Assembly: GCF_000876015.1 (NCBI RefSeq)
Contig: NZ_BBQM01000025.1
Location: 1 to 64,000 of the forward strand
DNA from: Cupriavidus basilensis
GTDB taxonomy: Bacteria > Pseudomonadota > Gammaproteobacteria > Burkholderiales > Burkholderiaceae
Length of the DNA: 64,000 nt
Reading direction: 5' to 3'
Numbering within the stretch: the stretch's first letter is position 1; the number at the start of each line of letters is the position of its first letter. Shown piece by piece: positions 18,383 through 27,387 of this stretch. Position numbers and translations under genes: made by a program. The notes under the pieces were generated by a model that was not told the origin of the DNA, did not search any database, and worked only from the letters and a program-made list of their open reading frames with translations.

Positions 18383-19180
18383 ATGATCCGCTTTGAATCT
18401 CTCCAAAAAATCTGGCCCGATGGCACCCGGGCGATCAGCGAGGTGTCGCTGGAGATCCCGCAGGGCCAGTTCTGCGTGATCCTCGGCCCTTCGGGTGCGG
18501 GCAAATCCACGCTGTTGCGCGCGGTCAACGGACTCATGCGGCCGACCTCGGGCCGGGTGCTGATCGACGGCATCGAATTCAACACTGCCACGCAGCGCGC
18601 GTTGCGCCAGCGCGTGGCCATGATCCACCAGCACTTCAACCTGACCAACCGCATGAGCGTTGCGGCCAATGTGCTGTCCGGCCTGTTGCCCACGGTCTCC
18701 ACCTTGCGTGCCCTGTCCGGCTGGTTCAAGCCTGAGCAGCGCCAGAAAGCCTGCCAGTTGCTCAACCGCGTCGGCTTGTCACCCACACACCTCCAGCGCC
18801 GTGCGGGCGACTTGTCGGGCGGTCAGCAGCAGCGGGTGGGCATTGCCCGCGCTTTCATGATGGACCCCGAAGTGGTGCTGGCCGACGAACCGGTGGCTAG
18901 CCTGGACCCCAAGATCTCGCGTGACATCCTGAGCCTGATTCGCGACGCTGCGCGCGAGCGCAACGCAACCGTGTTGTGCAGCCTGCACCAGGTCGATCTG
19001 GCCCGTGAGTTTGGCGACCGCATCGTGGGCATGCGCGACGGACGTGTCGTTTTCGACGGCACGCCAGCGGAATTCACCGACGAGCGCGTGCATGCGCTTT
19101 ACCAGGGTGCCCGCTGGGAAGATGCACCAGCGGCCGAGAGCGACGCGCAGCACTCGGTGGCCGGTCTGGCTGTGGCATGA
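18383..19180 (+). CDS. phnC: Phosphonate ABC transporter ATP-binding protein
   Basis: A 265-residue ABC ATPase. Walker A is GPSGAGKST, the Q-loop is MIHQHFNLTNRM, the signature is [15 protein letters not shown], Walker B is VVLADEPVASLDP and the switch is [17 protein letters not shown] precedes the ATG. It energises uptake through PhnE. The stop lies 11 bases before the chosen phnE start. Confidence 0.95.
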   Translation: MIRFESLQKIWPDGTRAISEVSLEIPQGQFCVILGPSGAGKSTLLRAVNGLMRPTSGRVLIDGIEFNTATQRALRQRVAMIHQHFNLTNRMSVAANVLSGLLPTVSTLRALSGWFKPEQRQKACQLLNRVGLSPTHLQRRAGDLSGGQQQRVGIARAFMMDPEVVLADEPVASLDPKISRDILSLIRDAARERNATVLCSLHQVDLAREFGDRIVGMRDGRVVFDGTPAEFTDERVHALYQGARWEDAPAAESDAQHSVAGLAVA

Positions 19181-19191
19181 GGGGCGAAGCG

Positions 19192-20223
19192 ATGACCACA
19201 TCCACACGCCCCATACCCGTGCCGCCCCAGGGCACCGCACTGCACTGGCACCTGAGCGCGCCCTACAACGCCAAACATCTGCTGGTGCTGATCGCCGTCA
19301 TGGTGCTGTTGTTCGTGACCGGACAACGCACCGAAATGGACCGCATGGTGGCCATGACGGCACAGGCCGTGGCCAAGACCGTGGGCCTGGCTGACGATTC
19401 ACAAGTCGCGCGCGGCTTGTCGCGCGTCGGTCAAGCCATGTGGCCACCCGCCATCGCAGAAACCGAAGAGGTGGGCCGGATTCAGGACCTGGATCGCCAG
19501 AAGCTGCCCCTGTTCTCGCACATCGAGACCCAGGAGCGCGTCGAGCAGAAGATGAATCTGGACACGCTGAAGATGGAAGCCACGACGGAAACCGTCGAAG
19601 TGCTGGTCAAGCCGGTCGGCTATGTCTGGACGGTTTTCATCAAGATGATCGAGACCCTGGAGATTGCGCTGTGGGGCACGATCCTGTCGGTGCTGGTGTC
19701 GATTCCCCTGGCGTATTTCGCGGCCCGCAACTACAGCCCCAACCGTTTTACCTACACCGCTGCCCGCGGCACCATCAGTCTGCTGCGTTCAGCGCCGGAA
19801 CTCATCGTCGCTTTGTTCCTGGTGCTGGCCTACGGCTTTGGCCCCATCGCTGGCGTGCTGGCGCTGGGCCTGCATGCGGCCGGCTTCCTGGGCAAGTTCT
19901 ACGCCGAGGACATCGAGAACGCCGACAAGAAGCCGCAAGAGGCGCTGGAGGCCATCGGCGCGGGCAAGCTCAAGACGCTGTGGTACGGCGTCATCCCCCA
20001 GGTCTTGCCGCAATACATCGCCTACACCGCCTACATCCTGGACCGCAACCTGCGCATGGCCACCGTCATCGGTCTGGTGGGCGCGGGCGGCATCGGCCAG
20101 GAACTCAAGGGCCGTTTTGACATGTTCCAGTACGGCCATGTCATGACCATCCTGATCGCGATCTTCGTCTTTGTGTTCGTGCTGGACCAGTTGCAGGCGC
20201 GCATCCGCGCCAAGCTGATCTGA
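19192..20223 (+). CDS. phnE: Phosphonate ABC transporter permease
   Basis: A 343-residue inner-membrane permease, longer than the classical ~276-residue PhnE because of a ~95-residue hydrophilic segment between the first membrane helix (LLVLIAVMVLLFVTG, ~30-45) and the second (VWTVFIKMIETLEIALWG). The EAA-like loop is ENADKKPQEALEAIGAGK. The start at 19192 has GAGGGG at the right distance; an in-frame ATG at 19177 overlaps the phnC stop and is possible. Confidence 0.92.
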   Translation: MTTSTRPIPVPPQGTALHWHLSAPYNAKHLLVLIAVMVLLFVTGQRTEMDRMVAMTAQAVAKTVGLADDSQVARGLSRVGQAMWPPAIAETEEVGRIQDLDRQKLPLFSHIETQERVEQKMNLDTLKMEATTETVEVLVKPVGYVWTVFIKMIETLEIALWGTILSVLVSIPLAYFAARNYSPNRFTYTAARGTISLLRSAPELIVALFLVLAYGFGPIAGVLALGLHAAGFLGKFYAEDIENADKKPQEALEAIGAGKLKTLWYGVIPQVLPQYIAYTAYILDRNLRMATVIGLVGAGGIGQELKGRFDMFQYGHVMTILIAIFVFVFVLDQLQARIRAKLI

Positions 20224-20249
20224 GGCGACCGCTGACAACAAGGAACAAC

Positions 20250-20729
20250 ATGACAAACACTTCTGAAGCACCGGATCGTGCGCAGTGGCTGCGGCTGTGG
20301 TCGGCCTTGCCGGCCGCAGCGGTCAAGGCCCTGGCGGCCGATCTGGCGGGCCAGCACCGGGTCGAAGACCTGGCGTTGCCGCAATCCGGTCTGGGCCTGC
20401 TGCCGCTGACCGACAGCGCCCTGGGCGATACCTATTTCATCGGTGAGATTCCCTTGGCACAAGCGCATGTGCGGGTCACGACCACCCAAGGGCAGTCGAT
20501 CGAAGGCGCGGCCATTCTGGTGGACGACCGTGCCGGTGTGGCCCGTTCCATGGCCATCCTGGACGCGGTGCTGGCGGCCCGCATGCCAGGTTGTGAAGCG
20601 GCCCTGCGGTTGCTCACCCAGGGTGCGACCGCCGTGGCGGAACAAGGCCGCCAGCGCCGCGCCTTACTCGCGGCCACGCGGGTGGACTTTGCCCTGCTGG
20701 GAACGAACGAGGAGGACGATGATGAATGA
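20250..20729 (+). CDS. phnG: C-P lyase core subunit PhnG
   Basis: A 159-residue PhnG. The family pattern is visible in QSGLGLLPLTDSALGDTYFI, GEIPLAQAHVRV and ARSMAILDAVLAARM. PhnG is part of the PhnG2H2I2J2 core and, with PhnI, forms the ribose-1-phosphonate triphosphate intermediate from ATP. AAGGAA precedes the ATG. It overlaps phnH by 8 bases. Confidence 0.93.
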   Translation: MTNTSEAPDRAQWLRLWSALPAAAVKALAADLAGQHRVEDLALPQSGLGLLPLTDSALGDTYFIGEIPLAQAHVRVTTTQGQSIEGAAILVDDRAGVARSMAILDAVLAARMPGCEAALRLLTQGATAVAEQGRQRRALLAATRVDFALLGTNEEDDDE

Positions 20730-21306
20730 GACTGGGATGGCGGCGGCACCGGCAGAAGCCGCGTGGCGCATCTGGCAAGCGCCGCGCCAGCAAACGGCGT
20801 TTCGCCAGTTGATGACCGCGTTTTCCTATCCGGGCCGCGTGGTGCCACTGGCCGATGGCGCTGAATCGGCGCTCCTGCTGGTGTTGACCACCCTGGTGGA
20901 CAGCGCCTGTGCGCTGGCCGATCCGCTGCACGCGCTATCAAGCGACGATCTGCGCCGACTGGGCGTGCGCTCGGCCAGTGTGGAGGCGGCCGAGTTCGTG
21001 CTGGCCGATGGCAACCGTTTGCTGGAGGCCACGCCGCGCCTGGGATCGCTGGAAAACCCCGAACAAGGCGCGACCGTGGTGATGCGCGTCTCCCGTTTCG
21101 GTGAGGGTCCCCATCTGCGGCTCACCGGGCCGGGTATTCAACACGAGCAGGTGCTGCAGGTCAGCGGCATCGATCCGGGCTGGTGGAAGCAACGGTCCGA
21201 ATGGAATGCCCACTTCCCGCTGGGCGTGGACCTGATTCTGGTGAGCGGGCACGAGGTCGCGGTATTGCCCCGAACCACCCACATCAACCTCAAAGGAGCC
21301 CACTGA
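20722..21306 (+). CDS. phnH: C-P lyase core subunit PhnH
   Basis: A 194-residue PhnH (AFRQLMTAFSYPGRVVPLAD near the N-terminus and FPLGVDLILVSGHEVAVLPR at the C-terminus are family hallmarks). It belongs to the cytoplasmic C-P lyase core. GAGGAGGA lies just before two adjacent ATG codons at 20719 and 20722; the second has the better spacing. The stop shares one base with the phnI start. Confidence 0.93.
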   Translation: MNETGMAAAPAEAAWRIWQAPRQQTAFRQLMTAFSYPGRVVPLADGAESALLLVLTTLVDSACALADPLHALSSDDLRRLGVRSASVEAAEFVLADGNRLLEATPRLGSLENPEQGATVVMRVSRFGEGPHLRLTGPGIQHEQVLQVSGIDPGWWKQRSEWNAHFPLGVDLILVSGHEVAVLPRTTHINLKGAH

Positions 21307-22427
21307 TGGGATACGTTGCCATCAAGGGCGGTGGCCGGGCCATCGCCGGTGCCGAAGCCGCCGTCGAAGCCCTGCGCTGCGCCGAAGGGCCAGCGGGTAC
21401 GCCGCTCACGCTGTCGGCCATCGAACAGCAGTTGCGGTTGCTGACATCGCGCGTCGTGTCGGAAGGGGGCCTCTACCACCCACGCCTGGCCGCTCTGGCC
21501 ATCAAACAGATGCAGGGCGACACACTGGAAGCGGCGTTCGCTCTGCGCGCCTACCGCTCCACCAAGCCACGCCTGATGGATGTGCCGGTGCAGGACACGA
21601 GCCGCATGCGCCTAATCCGCCGGATTTCGAGCGCTTTCAAGGACATCCCCGGCGGACAGATGCTGGGCCCGACCACCGACTACGCGCTGCGCCTGATGCG
21701 TCTGGATTTGGCCAACGAGTCGCCCGAGGACTTTCGCGCGGTCTCGCGGCGGTTTCTGGACGGCGTGGCCGACACCGACCTGCCCGACAGCTTCCCCAAG
21801 GTGGTCGATGCCTTGCGTGACGAAGGCTTGCTGCCGCCGCTGACCCGGCGCGCCCATGCGGCGTTCGACATCACCCGCGACCCGCTGGTTTTCCCAGTGC
21901 CGCGTTCGGCGGCCCTGGCCACCATGGCACGCGCCGAAACCGGCTCGCTCTTGGCGATTGCGTATTCCAACATGCGTGGCTATGGCGACGTGCACCCCAC
22001 CATCGCCGAGCTGCGCGTGGGCTATGTGCCGGTGATGCTGCCGCACCCGGTGACAGGCGAGCCCATCGAAGCCGGTGAGGTACTGATGACCGAATGCGAA
22101 GTGGTGGCCATGTTTGAGGGTGATGCTACCGACGGCCCACCCACTTTCACCCTAGGCTATGGCGCCTGTTTCGGTCACAACGAAGTCAAGGCCATCGCCA
22201 TGGCCATCCTCGACCGCGCCCTGCAAAAGGGTATGCGCGACGGTCCCAGCAACCCGTCGGAAGACCCGGAATTCGTGCTGCTGCACGTCGATGGCGTGGA
22301 TTCGATGGGCTTTGCCAGTCACTACAAGATGCCGCACTACGTGACCTTCCAGTCCGACATGGACCGGCTGCGCACCACGCAGGACAAGGCAACCGCACAA
22401 CCGACCCAAGAAGGAGCGCCATCATGA
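21306..22427 (+). CDS. phnI: C-P lyase core subunit PhnI (nucleosidase/phosphonylase)
   Basis: A 373-residue PhnI, beginning MGYVAIKGGGRAIAGAEAA, a strongly conserved start. With PhnG/H/L it attaches the phosphonate to ribose of ATP and releases adenine. AAGGAG precedes the ATG. The stop overlaps the phnJ start (ATGA), indicating coupled synthesis of the two core subunits. Confidence 0.95.
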   Translation: MGYVAIKGGGRAIAGAEAAVEALRCAEGPAGTPLTLSAIEQQLRLLTSRVVSEGGLYHPRLAALAIKQMQGDTLEAAFALRAYRSTKPRLMDVPVQDTSRMRLIRRISSAFKDIPGGQMLGPTTDYALRLMRLDLANESPEDFRAVSRRFLDGVADTDLPDSFPKVVDALRDEGLLPPLTRRAHAAFDITRDPLVFPVPRSAALATMARAETGSLLAIAYSNMRGYGDVHPTIAELRVGYVPVMLPHPVTGEPIEAGEVLMTECEVVAMFEGDATDGPPTFTLGYGACFGHNEVKAIAMAILDRALQKGMRDGPSNPSEDPEFVLLHVDGVDSMGFASHYKMPHYVTFQSDMDRLRTTQDKATAQPTQEGAPS

Positions 22428-23329
22428 ACCCGGGCTACGAACTGCCCCTGGACGAGGCGGGCTACAGCTTCGGCTTCCTGGACGAATACGCCAAGCGCGA
22501 GGTGCGCCGCACCATCCTCAAGGCGATCAGCATCCCCGGTTACCAGACGCCCTATGCCTCACGCGAAATGCCTATGGGGCGCGGCTTTGGCACCGGCGGT
22601 CTGCAGGTTACGCTGTCGCTGATTGGCGAGGGCGACACCCTGAAGGTGATCGACCAGGGCGCGGACGACTCCGTCAACGCGGTGAACCTGCGTCACTTTG
22701 TGGAACTGACCTGCCCGGGCGTGGACACCACAGAACACACGCTTGATGCCACTCTGATCCAGTCGCGCCACCGCATTCCGGAAACGCCGCTGACCGAAGC
22801 GCAGGTGTTGATCCTGCAAGTGCCGTATCCGGACCCACTGGTGGTGGTGGAACCCTCCGAGGCTCGACGCAAGGTCATGCACGGCGAAGGCGACTATTCG
22901 CGGCTGCTGACCAAGCTGTACGAGGACATCGTGCAGTTTGACGAGATCACCATCTCGCACCGCTACCCCACGCGCATCAACGGCCACTATGTGATCGACC
23001 CCAGCCCGATCCCGCGCTACGACGTGCCGCAGTTGCACCAGAGCCCGGCGCTGATCCTGCTGGGTGCGGGGCGCGAGAAAAAAATCTATGCGGTGCCGCC
23101 GTACACCCGCGCCGACCCGCTGGCGTTCGACGACGTGCCATTCCGCACCGAAGACTTCACCAACGAACACGGCCAGCGCCGCGCCTGCGAACGGTGCGGC
23201 GCCACCGACAGCTTCCTCGACGAGCTCATTGCCGACGATGGCGGCAAGCACTGGCATTGCTCGGACTCGGATTTTTGCAATAGCCGTATGGCCCGCCAGG
23301 CTGAACAAGCTCAGGAGACCACGGTATGA
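22424..23329 (+). CDS. phnJ: Radical-SAM C-P lyase PhnJ
   Basis: A 301-residue catalytic subunit that cleaves the carbon-phosphorus bond. The four cysteines of the unusual C-terminal 4Fe-4S site are present: C255 and C258 (CERC), C279 (HWHC) and C285 (SDFC), matching the CX2C...CX5C plan of E. coli PhnJ. The N-terminal region ISIPGYQTPYASREMP holds the Gly-containing segment expected near the radical Gly. It is followed by phnK with an ATGA overlap. No residue seen argues against activity. Confidence 0.96.
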   Translation: MNPGYELPLDEAGYSFGFLDEYAKREVRRTILKAISIPGYQTPYASREMPMGRGFGTGGLQVTLSLIGEGDTLKVIDQGADDSVNAVNLRHFVELTCPGVDTTEHTLDATLIQSRHRIPETPLTEAQVLILQVPYPDPLVVVEPSEARRKVMHGEGDYSRLLTKLYEDIVQFDEITISHRYPTRINGHYVIDPSPIPRYDVPQLHQSPALILLGAGREKKIYAVPPYTRADPLAFDDVPFRTEDFTNEHGQRRACERCGATDSFLDELIADDGGKHWHCSDSDFCNSRMARQAEQAQETTV

Positions 23330-24156
23330 AAAAAATTCTGGAAGTACGCGGACTGACCAAGATCCACGGCCGGGGTTGCGAACTCTGCCTGGAGAGCACT
23401 GGCCCCGACATGGACACCAACATCTGCCCACACTGTGGCTCGGTGGTGGCCTGCCACAACATCAGCCTGGACCTGCACGAGGGCGAGATCCTCGGCATCA
23501 TGGGCGAGTCCGGCAGCGGCAAGTCCACCGTGGTCAAGACGCTGTTCTTCGACGATGCGCCCACCGCTGGTGAAGCCCTGTTTTTTGACGGCGAGCGCCA
23601 GTGGGACATGTTCGCGCTCAACGCCGCGCAGCAGCGCTGGCTGCGCAACCACCGCTTTGGCATGGTGTACCAGAACCCGCATCTGGGACTCAATTTCAAC
23701 GTCTCGGCCGGCGGAAACATTGCCGAGCGCCTGCTGATGAGCGACCTGGCCCACTACGGCGAAATCCGCGAACGGGCGCGCAGCTTGTTGGCGCGCACTG
23801 AGGTGTTGGCAGAACGCATGGACGAGTCGCCCAAGAAGTTCTCGGGCGGCATGCAGCAGCGCGTGCAGATCGCCAAGGCACTGGCCACCCAGCCGCCGCT
23901 GCTCTACCTCGACGAGGTCACCACCGGCCTGGACCTTTCGGTGCAGGCGCGCATCCTGGACCTGATTCTGGAAATCCAGCAGGAGCTGGGCACCGCCATG
24001 ATCGTGGTCACCCACGATCTGGGTGTCATCCGCCTGCTGACCGGACGCACGATCGTCATGAAATACGGCCGCGTCATCGAGTCCGGGCTGACCGACCAGA
24101 TCCTCGAAGACCCCCAGCACGCCTACACCCAGCGCCTGGTCGCGTCGGCTCTCTGA
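23326..24156 (+). CDS. phnK: C-P lyase ABC-type ATPase PhnK
   Basis: A 276-residue ABC protein that docks on the core complex at PhnJ rather than working in transport. Walker A is GESGSGKST, the Q-loop is MVYQNPHLGLNFN, the signature is FSGGMQQRVQIAKAL and Walker B is LLYLDEVTTGLDL. An N-terminal insertion with paired cysteines (CELCLES, CPHCGS, ~residues 23-45) is typical of PhnK. It overlaps phnJ by 4 bases. Confidence 0.95.
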   Translation: MKKILEVRGLTKIHGRGCELCLESTGPDMDTNICPHCGSVVACHNISLDLHEGEILGIMGESGSGKSTVVKTLFFDDAPTAGEALFFDGERQWDMFALNAAQQRWLRNHRFGMVYQNPHLGLNFNVSAGGNIAERLLMSDLAHYGEIRERARSLLARTEVLAERMDESPKKFSGGMQQRVQIAKALATQPPLLYLDEVTTGLDLSVQARILDLILEIQQELGTAMIVVTHDLGVIRLLTGRTIVMKYGRVIESGLTDQILEDPQHAYTQRLVASAL

Positions 24157-24169
24157 GGAAACCTGAATC

Positions 24170-24895
24170 ATGCAAGAAGCCATCCTCAAAATCGAAGGTC
24201 TCTCCAAACAGTTCCAGCTGCACGACCAGAACAAACTGATCCCGTCGTGTGCACAGGTTCAACTGGAGGTGTTTGCCGGCGAGCTGACCGCGCTGATCGG
24301 CCCGACCGGCGCCGGCAAATCGTCGGTGCTCAAGGCCATTTACCGCACCTACCTGCCCAGCAGTGGGCGCATCCTTTACCGGGACGCCAACGGTGCCATC
24401 ACCGATCTGGCCCAGGCCAGCGAACACCGCATGCTGGAGCTGCGCAAGCAGGACCTGGGTTTCGTCACCCAATTTCTGCACTGTCTACCGCGCAAGTCGG
24501 CGGTCGAGGTAGTGGCCGAGCCGCTGGTGCAGCGGGGCAGCCCGCGCGAAGCTGCTGCCGAGCGCGCGCGCGAACTGCTGGCCCTGCTCAACGTGCCGGA
24601 ACGCTTGTGGGCGGTACCACCCGCCACCTTCTCGGGCGGCGAGAAACAGCGCGTCAACCTGGCACGCGGGCTGATCGCCCGGCCTCGGCTGCTGTTGCTT
24701 GACGAACCCACGGCCAGCCTAGACCCGTCCACCACCGACCGCGTGGTGGAGCTGTTGAAGTCCATCAAGGCCGAAGGCGTGGCCATGCTGGCCATCTTCC
24801 ACGACCCCGAACTTGTCCGACGCCTGGCCGATCGCGTCGTAACCCTCACGCCCCCGGTGTCTGCGGCGGCATTGCTGGAGACCTGTGCCTCATGA
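24170..24895 (+). CDS. phnL: C-P lyase ABC-type ATPase PhnL
   Basis: A 241-residue ABC protein required with PhnG, H and I for forming the ribose triphosphate phosphonate. Walker A is GPTGAGKSS, the signature is FSGGEKQRVNLARGL, Walker B is LLLLDEPTASLDP and the switch is IFHDPELV. A 13-base gap with GAGGAAAC separates it from phnK, and it overlaps phnM by ATGA. Confidence 0.95.
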   Translation: MQEAILKIEGLSKQFQLHDQNKLIPSCAQVQLEVFAGELTALIGPTGAGKSSVLKAIYRTYLPSSGRILYRDANGAITDLAQASEHRMLELRKQDLGFVTQFLHCLPRKSAVEVVAEPLVQRGSPREAAAERARELLALLNVPERLWAVPPATFSGGEKQRVNLARGLIARPRLLLLDEPTASLDPSTTDRVVELLKSIKAEGVAMLAIFHDPELVRRLADRVVTLTPPVSAAALLETCAS

Positions 24896-26046
24896 ATCCC
24901 ATTTTGCTGACCCATGCCCGCGTGGTGTTCCCCACCGAAGTCCGTGACAACGTGGCCATCCTGATCGAAGGCGACACCATCACAGCCATCGACCCGGCCA
25001 GCAGCGCAGGTGCCACCGAGATCGACCTGCGCGGTCGCACCCTGATGCCAGGTCTGATCGACCTGCACTGCGACGCAATGGAGAAAGAGGTGGAGCCGCG
25101 GCCCGGCGTGCACTTCCCGCTGGAGTTCGCCTGTGCCCAGGCCGACAAGCGCAATGCGGCGGCCGGCATCACGACGGTGTTTCATGCCCTGTCCTTTGCC
25201 AACCACGAGCTGGGCGTGCGCAACAACGCCTTCGCCGCCGAGATCGCCCGTTCGATTGGCGACTGGCAGGCCCATGCCCTGATCGACAACCGGGTGCATG
25301 TGCGTTACGAGGTGACGGACGAAACGGCGCCGCCGGTGCTGTCGGCGCTGCTGCAGGACGGTCATGCGCACCTCATGTCTTTCATGGATCACAGCCCCGG
25401 TCAGGGTCAGTTCCGCGATGTCGAGGCGTACCGCGCCTACCTGGCCAAGACCTACAAGACCGATGAGGCGCAGATCGACGACATCCTGGCGCGCAAAGCC
25501 GGGGCCGCACAGGGCGCCATGCGGCGCATGGAGCAGCTTGCGGAACTGGCCCGTGCGTGCGGCGTGTCCATTGCCAGCCACGACGACGACAGCCCGCAGA
25601 AAGTGGCGACCGTCAAGGCCCTGGGCGCTGTGGTGTCGGAGTTTCCGGTGAACCTGGAGACGGCACAGGCCGCCCGTGCACAAGGCCTGGCCACCTTGTT
25701 TGGCGCTCCCAACATCCTGCGCGGCAAGTCCCAGTCGGGCAACATGCGTGCCCTCGATGCCGTGCTGGCCGGTGTCGCCGACTGCCTGTGCGGTGACTAC
25801 TCGCCAGCGGCGCTGTTGCCGTCGGTCATGCGCTTGCCCGATCTGGCCGGCATCCCCCTGGCCGAGGCTGTGGCCCTCGTCACGTGCAACCCAGCTCGTG
25901 CTGCAGGTTTGCACGACCGGGGCGAGATCGCCGTGGGCAAGCGCGCAGACCTGATTGCGGTCAAAACCATGGGCGGACTGCCACAGGCCGAGCGGGTCTG
26001 GTCGGGCGGTAAAGCTTCGCTGGTCGCGCATTTTGACCACGCCTGA
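24892..26046 (+). CDS. phnM: RPnTP hydrolase PhnM
   Basis: A 384-residue amidohydrolase-superfamily enzyme that removes pyrophosphate from ribose-1-phosphonate 5-triphosphate. Metal-binding features are HCDAMEKEVEPRPGV near residue 60 and SIASHDDDSP near 225, with the active-site stretch GAPNILRGKSQSGNMRALDA. The C-terminal beta strand RGEIAVGKRADLIAV is typical. It sits inside the tightly packed operon. Confidence 0.95.
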   Translation: MNPILLTHARVVFPTEVRDNVAILIEGDTITAIDPASSAGATEIDLRGRTLMPGLIDLHCDAMEKEVEPRPGVHFPLEFACAQADKRNAAAGITTVFHALSFANHELGVRNNAFAAEIARSIGDWQAHALIDNRVHVRYEVTDETAPPVLSALLQDGHAHLMSFMDHSPGQGQFRDVEAYRAYLAKTYKTDEAQIDDILARKAGAAQGAMRRMEQLAELARACGVSIASHDDDSPQKVATVKALGAVVSEFPVNLETAQAARAQGLATLFGAPNILRGKSQSGNMRALDAVLAGVADCLCGDYSPAALLPSVMRLPDLAGIPLAEAVALVTCNPARAAGLHDRGEIAVGKRADLIAVKTMGGLPQAERVWSGGKASLVAHFDHA

Positions 26047-26059
26047 GAGGGACTGGCAC

Positions 26060-26629
26060 ATGCGAACTCGCCTCATCTACGTGGTCGGCGCCTCGGGCAG
26101 CGGCAAGGACACGCTCATGGGCCATGCCCGCCAGAAGCTGGCGGGTGATCCCAGGGTGTGTTTTGCCCATCGCTACATCACCCGACCCGCAACGGCAGGC
26201 GGCGAAAACCATGTGGCCTTGACCACGGAGGAATTCACCGCTCGCCAGAACGGCAAGCTCTTTGCCATGCACTGGTCCAGCCACGGCCTGCATTACGGAA
26301 TCGGCATCGAGATCAACCAGTGGCTGGGCAAAGGCATCACGGTGGTGATCAACGGCTCGCGGGAATACCTGGACGAGGCCCGCCAACGTTACCCGGAGCT
26401 GCTGCCGGTGACGATTGACGTGGCCACCACCGTGCTGCGTGATCGGCTGCTGGCCCGTGGCCGCGAGGATGCCGAATCCATTGAGCAGCGCCTGCACCGC
26501 CATGAAACGTTGCGCCTGCAGCCCGTGCCCGGTGTGCTCATCCAGAACAACGGACCCGTCGAGGTGGCCGGCGAAGCGCTGATCCGGTTGATCGCAGAAC
26601 ACACCCAAGGAGCGCCAGTATGCGTGTGA
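26060..26629 (+). CDS. phnN: Ribose 1,5-bisphosphokinase PhnN
   Basis: A 189-residue kinase with P-loop GASGSGKDT and the guanylate-kinase-like lid RYITRPATAGGENHVAL. It converts ribose 1,5-bisphosphate to PRPP, the last step of the C-P lyase pathway. The start is the ATG at 26060 after GAGAGGGACT. It overlaps phnP by 10 bases. Confidence 0.94.
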   Translation: MRTRLIYVVGASGSGKDTLMGHARQKLAGDPRVCFAHRYITRPATAGGENHVALTTEEFTARQNGKLFAMHWSSHGLHYGIGIEINQWLGKGITVVINGSREYLDEARQRYPELLPVTIDVATTVLRDRLLARGREDAESIEQRLHRHETLRLQPVPGVLIQNNGPVEVAGEALIRLIAEHTQGAPVCV

Positions 26630-27387
26630 GTTTTCTGGGCACGGGCGCTGCGGGCGGGGTTCCGCTCTACGGTTGCACCTGCCGGGCCTGTGAACGCGCA
26701 AGGACCGAGCCACACTTCGTCCGCCGCCCTTGCAGCGCCCTGATTGAATCCGGAGGTACCCGGGTGCTACTGGATGCCGGGCTGATGGACCTTCACGAAC
26801 GGTTTGCGCCGGGTAGCCTGGACGCGATTGTTCTCACGCACTACCACCCCGACCACGTGCAGGGACTCTTTCATCTGCGCTGGGGTAAGGGGACGCCCAT
26901 CACAGTCTATGGCCCACCAGACAGCGAAGGCTGCGCCGATTTGTTCAAGCACCCTGGTGTACTGGCCTTCGAGACGGTGCACAAGTTCGAGGCCTTCACC
27001 GTCGGGGCGCTGCGCCTGACGCCCCTGCCGCTGCTTCACTCCAAACCCACGCTGGGCTATGCCATCGAGGGCACCCAGGGCCAACGCTTCGCCTACCTCA
27101 CAGACACCCTGGGTTTGCCGCCGAAGTCGGCCAAGTTCCTGCGCGCCTGGGGCGACTTTGACATGGCCATCGACTGTTCCTATCCGCCGCACCCGACCCC
27201 GAAAAACCACAACGATTGGGACGAAGCACATCGGTGTGCCATCGAATCTGGTGCCCGCATCACCTGGCTCACCCATGCCGGTCATGCGCTGGACGACTGG
27301 ATGATGGAAGAGACGCCGAGCGTCGCAAGTCATATCCGGCTGGCCCGGGACGGCAGCACGGCCGACATACCGTCCCAAACGCAATGA
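26620..27387 (+). CDS. phnP: Cyclic ribose phosphodiesterase PhnP
   Basis: A 255-residue metallo-beta-lactamase-fold enzyme that opens 5-phosphoribosyl 1,2-cyclic phosphate. The metal motif is THYHPDHVQG, with later ligands in LLHSKPTLGY, DCSYPP and WLTHAGH. The Cys-rich start (YGCTCRACERART) is typical of PhnP. AAGGAG precedes the ATG inside the end of phnN. The stop overlaps the transporter that follows. Confidence 0.94.
   Translation: MRVSFLGTGAAGGVPLYGCTCRACERARTEPHFVRRPCSALIESGGTRVLLDAGLMDLHERFAPGSLDAIVLTHYHPDHVQGLFHLRWGKGTPITVYGPPDSEGCADLFKHPGVLAFETVHKFEAFTVGALRLTPLPLLHSKPTLGYAIEGTQGQRFAYLTDTLGLPPKSAKFLRAWGDFDMAIDCSYPPHPTPKNHNDWDEAHRCAIESGARITWLTHAGHALDDWMMEETPSVASHIRLARDGSTADIPSQTQ

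Noticed and set aside
24376-26076. Long leftward open frame (566 codons) opposite phnL/phnM
   Set aside because: Antisense shadow of two well-identified genes in a GC-rich operon.
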